DNA from: Treponema sp.
GTDB taxonomy: Bacteria; Spirochaetota; Spirochaetia; Treponematales; Breznakiellaceae
Reading direction: 5' to 3'
Assembly (NCBI GenBank): GCA_031280065.1
Contig: JAITHH010000335.1
Location: 1 to 5,305 of the forward strand
Length of the DNA stretch: 5,305 nucleotides
Shown here: positions 1-3,506 of the stretch, in pieces
Layout: the number at the start of each line of letters is the position of its first letter
How positions within the stretch are numbered: position 1 is the stretch's first letter
Made by a program: the position numbers and the translations under genes
The notes under the pieces: generated by a model
Seen by the model: the letters and a program-made list of their open reading frames with translations, nothing else
Database searches by the model: none
What the model was told of the DNA's origin: nothing

Positions 1-347
1 GCCATAGTTTTTGGGGATATTTCCCCAAATATCAATACCAAAACGGTTGTAACGGCTGTTGCTATGGTTACGCCCGCGCTGCCGAAAAGCCCGGCAAAGA
101 ATACGGTTGCTATTGCTGACAACAATATATTGACGATATTGTTCCCTACCAAAACGGTGGAAATGAACTGGTCGTATTTGTCCGTTGTTTTAAGCACGAG
201 TGCCGCTTTACGGTTTCCTTTTTCTGCTAAATGTTTTAGTTTAATTTTGTTTATTGACGAAAAAGCGGTTTCCGTCGCCGAAAAAAAGCCGGAGAATACC
301 AGCAAAAGGGCAAATAATCCAATTGTACTTAATGTATAAGGGTCCAT
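1..347 (-). CDS. CNNM/CorB-type (HlyC/CorC family) membrane transporter, DUF21 domain, 5' part only
   Basis: Reading the minus strand from the ATG at 347-345 gives 115 open codons running off the left edge, so only the N terminus is present. The protein starts MDPYTLSTIG. A hydrophobic segment at about residues 7-29 contains the SGFFSATETAFSS stretch typical of DUF21, followed by a basic amphipathic stretch (KIKLKHLAEKGNRKAA). A second membrane region at about 61-89 has VGNNIVNI, and a third at about 92-107 ends in GEISPKT (108-114), the DUF21 hallmark. In this family two CBS domains and a CorC/HlyC domain normally follow; they would lie outside the window. Members are inner-membrane proteins linked to Mg2+ or other divalent cation efflux; older annotations say hemolysin. 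An AGGA (358-361 on this strand) lies 10 nt before the start. The gene is clearly lower in GC than the operon to its right and transcribed away from it, so a functional link is unlikely. The plus-strand frame at 64-339 is its antisense shadow. Confidence 0.9.
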   Translation of the reverse strand, partial: MDPYTLSTIGLFALLLVFSGFFSATETAFSSINKIKLKHLAEKGNRKAALVLKTTDKYDQFISTVLVGNNIVNILLSAIATVFFAGLFGSAGVTIATAVTTVLVLIFGEISPKTM

Positions 348-436
348 AATCCCATTATCCTATACGGTTCTATTCAAAAACGCAAGTACAAAATTTCAGG
401 CGGCATGGCTCCCGCAGGCGCAGTCCTCGCTGCCGC

Positions 437-477
437 CGTCCCCCGCCGGGGGGTCACGAACCCCCGGTCCCCCCGGC
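437..477. repeat. G/C-block hairpin repeat, copy 1
   Basis: Runs of five or six C or G dominate this segment. GCCGGGGGG (445-453) is the exact reverse complement of CCCCCCGGC (469-477), giving 9-bp arms. An alternative inner pairing joins CCGGGGG (446-452) with CCCCCGG (461-467). The 15-mer CCCCCGGTCCCCCCG (461-475) recurs exactly at 2593-2607 in the other non-coding gap, so this looks like a dispersed intergenic repeat rather than a gene-specific signal. It has no T-tract, so it is not a standard intrinsic terminator. Confidence 0.65.
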
Positions 478-506
478 TATACAGGCTTTGCCCCTCGATA
501 TATCTT

Positions 507-546
507 AAAAAGGCGCAGACTGGCGGGCAGCAGGCCAGTCTGCGCC
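507..546 (-). terminator. Possible leftward intrinsic terminator (same hairpin)
   Basis: Read on the minus strand, the 13-bp GC-rich stem (546-534/524-512) is followed at once by TTTTT (511-507), the layout of a Rho-independent terminator. No minus-strand gene lies to its right in the window, so it could only stop antisense transcripts from the operon or protect the DUF21 gene from read-through. In the plus direction the stem is followed by ATATACTTTTAAG, a poor T-tract. Confidence 0.3.
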
Positions 547-560
547 ATATACTTTTAAGC

Positions 561-565
561 GAGGG
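561..565 (+). promoter_or_regulatory. Ribosome binding site of ugl
   Basis: GAGGG lies 6 nt before the ATG at 572. It supports that start and forms part of the outermost arm of the inverted repeat, so its accessibility may depend on RNA folding. Confidence 0.6.
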
Positions 566-571
566 TAGACT

Positions 572-1696
572 ATGAAACAGGGCAAAGAGTGGGCGGAAGG
601 CGTCTTTGAGAAACTCAAGACCAAGCTGTCCGCCGAGTGTTCGCGGCTGGAGGGAATCATCCCCTACATCCCGCAGGACGGGCATTACCGGGACATCGAT
701 ACCGGCGAGGGCATCTTCTGGTGGACTAACGGCTTCTGGCCGGGGCTGCTCTGGCAGATGTACCACGCCGCGGGGGACGAGGGCTATCGAAAAAGCGCCG
801 AGGCTGCGGAAAAGCGGCTGGATGCGGCCTTAGAGGGCTTTGAGGGACTGCATCACGACGTGGGCTTCATGTGGCTCCATTCGGCGGTGGCGAATTACCG
901 CTTAACCGGAAACCGGGAATCCCGCAGACGCGGCCTCCACGCGGCGAACCTGCTGGCGGGCCGCTACAACCCCCAGGGGAAATTCATCCGCGCCTGGAAC
1001 CTCGACCGTACCGGCTGGATCATCATCGATTGTATGATGAATATTCCCCTGCTGTACTGGGCGGCAAAGGAACAGGCCGATCCCCGGTTCCGCATGATCG
1101 CCCAAAGTCACGCGGATACAGCCTTGAACGCCCTGGTCCGGTCAGACGGAAGCTGCAATCACATTGCCGTGCTTGACCCTGAAACCGGCGTGTGCCTTGA
1201 AACCCCCGGAGGCCAGGGCTATGCGGCGGGTTCATCCTGGAGCCGGGGCCAGAGCTGGGGACTGTATGGCTTTGCCCTGAGTTTCCGCCATACCGGCGAC
1301 CGGCGCTATCTGGACGCGGCCAAGCGGATCGCCCATTACGTGACTGCCAATCTTGCCCAAAACAGTTGGCTTCCCCTGGTTGATTACCGCTCCCCGCCGG
1401 AGCCGGTGATTTACGATTCCACCGCCGCCATGATCGGCGCGTGCGGCCTCTTGGAGATCGCGGAGCACTGCGGCGAGTACGAGCGGAATCTCTATGCGGG
1501 GGCGGCGCTGCGGACGCTCCAGGCCTGCGAAGGGGCCTTTGCCGACTGGGACGCGGGGCGGGACGGCGTGATGGGCAAGGGAACCGGCCAGTACCACGGC
1601 GGCCCCAAGGACACGGAAGTTCCGATCATCTACGGCGATTATTTCTTTACCGAGGCGGTTCTGCGCCTCTTGAAAAAAGATTTCTTGATCTGGTAG
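572..1696 (+). CDS. ugl: GH88 unsaturated glucuronyl hydrolase
   Basis: This 374-residue protein matches GH88 in length (about 375) and in motifs throughout. Visible landmarks are WTNGFWPGLLW (about 51-61), HHDVGFMW (94-101) with Asp96 at the position of the first catalytic aspartate (Asp88 in Bacillus sp. GL1 UGL), WIIIDCMMN with Asp153 at the position of the second (Asp149), and GSSWSRGQSWGLYG with Trp223, Arg225 and Gln227. The enzyme hydrates the 4,5 double bond of the terminal unsaturated uronate left by polysaccharide lyases, releasing it from the next sugar; the product rearranges to 5-keto-4-deoxyuronate. The N terminus (MKQGKEWAEG) is polar with no signal peptide, so cytoplasmic action is likely. 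It is the first gene of the operon, and its stop overlaps the Shine-Dalgarno of kduI, whose product uses the released uronate. Sequence alone does not separate chondroitin/hyaluronan, heparin, gellan or xanthan-type substrates. GH105 is less likely given the SSWSRGQSW context. Confidence 0.93.
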   Translation: MKQGKEWAEGVFEKLKTKLSAECSRLEGIIPYIPQDGHYRDIDTGEGIFWWTNGFWPGLLWQMYHAAGDEGYRKSAEAAEKRLDAALEGFEGLHHDVGFMWLHSAVANYRLTGNRESRRRGLHAANLLAGRYNPQGKFIRAWNLDRTGWIIIDCMMNIPLLYWAAKEQADPRFRMIAQSHADTALNALVRSDGSCNHIAVLDPETGVCLETPGGQGYAAGSSWSRGQSWGLYGFALSFRHTGDRRYLDAAKRIAHYVTANLAQNSWLPLVDYRSPPEPVIYDSTAAMIGACGLLEIAEHCGEYERNLYAGAALRTLQACEGAFADWDAGRDGVMGKGTGQYHGGPKDTEVPIIYGDYFFTEAVLRLLKKDFLIW

Positions 1697-1700
1697 GAGG
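1695..1700 (+). promoter_or_regulatory. Ribosome binding site of kduI, overlapping the ugl stop
   Basis: AGGAGG begins inside the TAG stop of ugl and ends 5 nt before the ATG at 1706. It decides for 1706 over the in-frame ATG at 1715 (residue 4), which lacks its own site. The overlap suggests translational coupling. Confidence 0.8.
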
Positions 1701-1705
1701 AAGCG

Positions 1706-2551
1706 ATGAAAGCGATGGATCTGGAGATACGGTACACCGGGCATCCCGGCGACGTAAAAGGCTACGGCACACAGGCGCTGCGGGACCATTTTCTCTTTGA
1801 AAAGGTCTTTGTCGAGGACCGGATCAGCCTCTGCTACACGCACAGCGACCGGGTGGTCTTTGGAGGGGCGTTTCCGGTTGCGGACCGGCTGCGTCTGGAG
1901 GGCGGCAAGGACTTTGGGAGCGATTGTTTCCTGGACCGGCGGGAGCTGGGCGTCATCTGCATTGCCGGCGAGGGGAGCGTGAGCGCGGACGGGCAGGCGT
2001 ATCCCATGAAGAAGGGCGACGGCCTGTATATCGGCAAGGGCGTCAAGGAGGTGATTTTCTCCGCTGCAGACAAGGCCCCGCCGCCCAAGTTCTACCTCGC
2101 CAGCGCCCCGGCTCACGCGGCCTATCCGGCGGTGTTTATTCCCATCGAGAAGGCCAATCCCCGCAAGCTGGGGGAGGCGGCGTCGGTGAATGTGCGGACC
2201 ATATACCAGTACGTGCATCCGGCGGTGTGTCAGAGCTGTCAGTTGGTGATGGGCATGACGGTTCTGGAGGAGGGATCGGTATGGAACACGATGCCCTGTC
2301 ACACCCACGAGCGGCGCATGGAGGTGTACCTGTACTTTGACGTCAAGCCCGGGGCGGCGGTTTTCCATCTGCATGGGCAGCCGCAAGAAACGCGGCACAT
2401 TGTGGTGAATAACGAGCAGGTGGTGATTTCGCCGTCCTGGTCGATTCACTCGGGGGTTGGGACGGCGGCGTACACGTTTATTTGGGCGATGGCTGGGGAG
2501 AACCAGACATTTGACGACATGGATGCGCTCGTTACGGGCGCGTTAAAATAA
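1706..2551 (+). CDS. kduI: 5-keto-4-deoxyuronate isomerase (4-deoxy-L-threo-5-hexosulose-uronate ketol-isomerase)
   Basis: The 281-residue product matches KduI (E. coli 278 residues) from end to end. It converts 5-keto-4-deoxyuronate to 2,5-diketo-3-deoxygluconate in the cytoplasm (EC 5.3.1.17). Shared stretches include FLFEKVFVED near the N terminus, RRELGVICI, GLYIGKGVKEV, the block WNTMPCHTHERRMEVY (about 194-209), GQPQETRHIV, and SPSWSIHSGVGT with AYTFIWAM. The cupin metal site is complete: His199, His201, Glu206 and His248 correspond to the zinc ligands His196, His198, Glu203 and His245 of the E. coli enzyme. The gene starts 9 nt after ugl and directly uses what UGL releases. It is followed by a G/C-block repeat cluster rather than directly by the next gene. 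The coding strand is G-rich (25 G against 15 C in 1921-1980), unlike the dehydrogenase gene beyond the repeat. Identification is firm; residue numbers for E. coli are from memory of the published structure. Confidence 0.96.
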   Translation: MKAMDLEIRYTGHPGDVKGYGTQALRDHFLFEKVFVEDRISLCYTHSDRVVFGGAFPVADRLRLEGGKDFGSDCFLDRRELGVICIAGEGSVSADGQAYPMKKGDGLYIGKGVKEVIFSAADKAPPPKFYLASAPAHAAYPAVFIPIEKANPRKLGEAASVNVRTIYQYVHPAVCQSCQLVMGMTVLEEGSVWNTMPCHTHERRMEVYLYFDVKPGAAVFHLHGQPQETRHIVVNNEQVVISPSWSIHSGVGTAAYTFIWAMAGENQTFDDMDALVTGALK

Positions 2552-2680
2552 GCGGGGGTTCCACCCCCGCACCCCCACCGGGGGGCCCAGGCCCCCCGGT
2601 CCCCCCGCTCGCCAGGCGCGTAATACCAATGGGCGCGCAGCCAAATCAACCGGGGGGCGCGGGGGTTCCACCCCCATATT
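2552..2680. repeat. G/C-block hairpin repeat cluster between kduI and the dehydrogenase gene
   Basis: This segment fills most of the 149-bp gap and begins right after the kduI stop. Three hairpins are visible: GCGGGGGT/ACCCCCGC (2552-2559/2563-2570); ACCGGGGGGCC/GGCCCCCCGGT (2577-2587/2590-2600), perfect 11-bp arms with a 2-nt centre; and GGGGGT/ACCCCC (2661-2666/2670-2675). Two units recur directly: the 17-mer at 2552-2568 is identical to 2659-2675, and ACCGGGGGGC at 2577-2586 is identical to 2649-2658. The 15-mer at 2593-2607 matches 461-475 in copy 1. None of the hairpins is followed by a clean T-tract. Possible roles are mRNA end protection, partial termination or a passive intergenic repeat; the sequence does not decide. 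Confidence 0.75.
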
Positions 2681-2688
2681 TTTCATTG

Positions 2689-2694
2689 AAGGAG
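2689..2694 (+). promoter_or_regulatory. Ribosome binding site fixing the dehydrogenase start
   Basis: AAGGAG lies 6 nt before the ATG at 2701. It decides against the in-frame upstream ATG at 2629, whose 24 extra codons would translate the G/C repeat into a Pro/Gly-rich leader not expected in this family. Confidence 0.85.
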
Positions 2695-2700
2695 TCTTTT

Positions 2701-3489
2701 ATGTTTACACTGAACGGAAAAACAGCATGGATCACCGGCGCCTCTTACGGCATCGGCTTCGCCATCGCCCAAGCCCTGCACCACGCAGGAGCAAACATCG
2801 TCTTCAACGACATCAACCAGGACTTGCTCGACAAGGGCCTGGCCGCCTACAAAGCCGCCAACATCCCGGCCCGCGGCTATGTCTGCGACGTTACCAATGA
2901 AACCGCGGTAAACGCCGCAGTCACCCAAATCGAAAAAGATACCGGCGCCATCGACATCCTGGTGAATAACGCCGGAATCATCAAACGGATCCCCATGATC
3001 GAAATGAGCGCCGCCGACTGGAGACAGGTGATCGACGTTGACCTCACCGCCCCCTTCATCGTCGCCAAAGCCGTCATCCCCGGCATGATCAAAAAAGGCG
3101 GCGGCAAGATCATCAATATCTGCTCCATGATGAGCGAACTAGGCCGCGAAACCGTCAGCGCCTACGCCGCGGCCAAAGGCGGCCTGAAAATGCTCACCAG
3201 GAACATCGCCAGCGAGTACGGCAAATACAACATCCAGTGCAACGGCATCGGCCCCGGCTACATCGAAACCCCCCAAACCGCCCCCCTCCGCGAGCGCCAG
3301 GCGGACGGCAGCCGGCATCCCTTCGATCAGTTCATCATCGCCAAAACCCCCGCGGAACGCTGGGGCACCACCGACGACCTCAAAGGCCCGGCGGTGTTCC
3401 TCGCCTCCCCCGCCTCCGACTTCGTGAATGGCCACGTCCTGTACGTGGACGGCGGCATCCTGGCCTATATCGGGAAACAACCCGGCTGA
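2701..3489 (+). CDS. Short-chain dehydrogenase, gluconate 5-dehydrogenase/DhuD type, in the KduD role
   Basis: The product is a 262-residue classical SDR. It has the TGASYGIG nucleotide-binding motif (12-19), NNAG (89-92), catalytic Ser142, and Tyr155-x3-Lys159, with a conserved tail (VNGHVLYVDGG, then ILAYIGKQ). ICSMMSELGRETVSAY, QCNGIGPGYIETPQTAPLRE and DGSRHPFDQFIIAKTPAERW are typical of proteins annotated gluconate 5-dehydrogenase (IdnO-like), which include streptococcal DhuD of glycosaminoglycan clusters. It differs clearly from E. coli KduD, which has TGCDTGLG and a different C-terminal third. After kduI, the likely reaction is NAD(P)H-dependent reduction of 2,5-diketo-3-deoxygluconate to 2-keto-3-deoxygluconate; gluconate/5-ketogluconate activity remains possible. 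Asp114 (IDVDLTAPF) occupies the place where most SDRs have the catalytic-tetrad Asn. The coding strand is C-rich and G-poor (13 G, 30 C in 3241-3300), unlike kduI. It lies 17 nt upstream of the GH2 gene. Confidence 0.9.
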   Translation: MFTLNGKTAWITGASYGIGFAIAQALHHAGANIVFNDINQDLLDKGLAAYKAANIPARGYVCDVTNETAVNAAVTQIEKDTGAIDILVNNAGIIKRIPMIEMSAADWRQVIDVDLTAPFIVAKAVIPGMIKKGGGKIINICSMMSELGRETVSAYAAAKGGLKMLTRNIASEYGKYNIQCNGIGPGYIETPQTAPLRERQADGSRHPFDQFIIAKTPAERWGTTDDLKGPAVFLASPASDFVNGHVLYVDGGILAYIGKQPG

Positions 3490-3492
3490 AAC

Positions 3493-3497
3493 GGAGG
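3493..3497 (+). promoter_or_regulatory. Ribosome binding site of the GH2 gene
   Basis: GGAGG starts 3 nt after the dehydrogenase stop and ends 9 nt before the ATG at 3507. It supports that start and co-transcription with the upstream gene. Confidence 0.8.
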
Positions 3498-3506
3498 AGT
3501 GAGTAT

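Larger units (their letters stand above)
492..565 (+). promoter_or_regulatory. Long inverted repeat overlapping the ugl ribosome binding site
   Basis: The core is perfect: GGCGCAGACTGGC (512-524) pairs with GCCAGTCTGCGCC (534-546) around a 9-nt loop. Outside it, CTTAAAA (504-510) can pair with TTTTAAG (553-559), and CCCTCG (492-497) with CGAGGG (560-565). The outer layers are interrupted by an A/ATATAC internal loop and an ATATAT bulge. The last arm contains the GAGGG Shine-Dalgarno of ugl. In RNA this fold could hide the ribosome binding site. As DNA the 13-bp arms could be an operator, next to a TATACT (548-553) that resembles a -10 box but has no good -35. The structure is read directly; its role is inference. 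Confidence 0.5.
348..571. other. Divergent intergenic region (224 bp)
   Basis: This gap separates two genes transcribed away from each other, so promoters for both should lie here. From left to right it holds an AT-rich stretch upstream of the DUF21 gene (348-395), a GC-rich stretch with a G/C-block hairpin repeat (about 437-477), and a long inverted repeat ending at the ugl ribosome binding site (492-565). I see no convincing paired -35/-10 for either gene. On the minus strand there are TTGCGT-like and GATAAT-like elements, but their spacing is poor. I see no small gene or tRNA. Confidence 0.7.

Noticed and set aside
64..339. A 91-codon open frame on the plus strand
   Set aside because: It lies exactly antisense to the DUF21 gene, whose minus-strand reading has clear family motifs (SGFFSATETAF, GEISPKT); the plus frame has none and no good ribosome binding site.
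348..400. A sigma-70 promoter for the DUF21 gene
   Set aside because: TTGCGT-like and GATAAT-like or TATAGG-like elements exist on the minus strand, but their spacings (20 or 15 nt) are outside the usual 16-18, so I do not call a promoter.
374..766. A 130-codon minus-strand frame covering the intergenic hairpins and the 5' end of ugl
   Set aside because: It translates the repeats into low-complexity Pro/Arg/Ala sequence, overlaps ugl and has no family features.
1232..2449. A 405-codon open frame on the minus strand spanning ugl and kduI
   Set aside because: It runs antisense across two genes with complete catalytic motifs and has a His/Arg/Pro-rich composition typical of shadow translations.
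2552..2600. An intrinsic terminator for kduI
   Set aside because: The hairpins are strong but no T-tract follows any of them, and the 15-mer at 2593-2607 also occurs upstream of ugl, so a repeat is the better description.
436..2680. A CRISPR array
   Set aside because: The repeated units are few, irregularly placed, G/C-block hairpins without regular spacers, and no cas gene is present.
2629..2700. An upstream in-frame start for the dehydrogenase
   Set aside because: The added 24 residues come from the G/C repeat and precede an excellent AAGGAG site and ATG at 2701, where the usual SDR N terminus begins.
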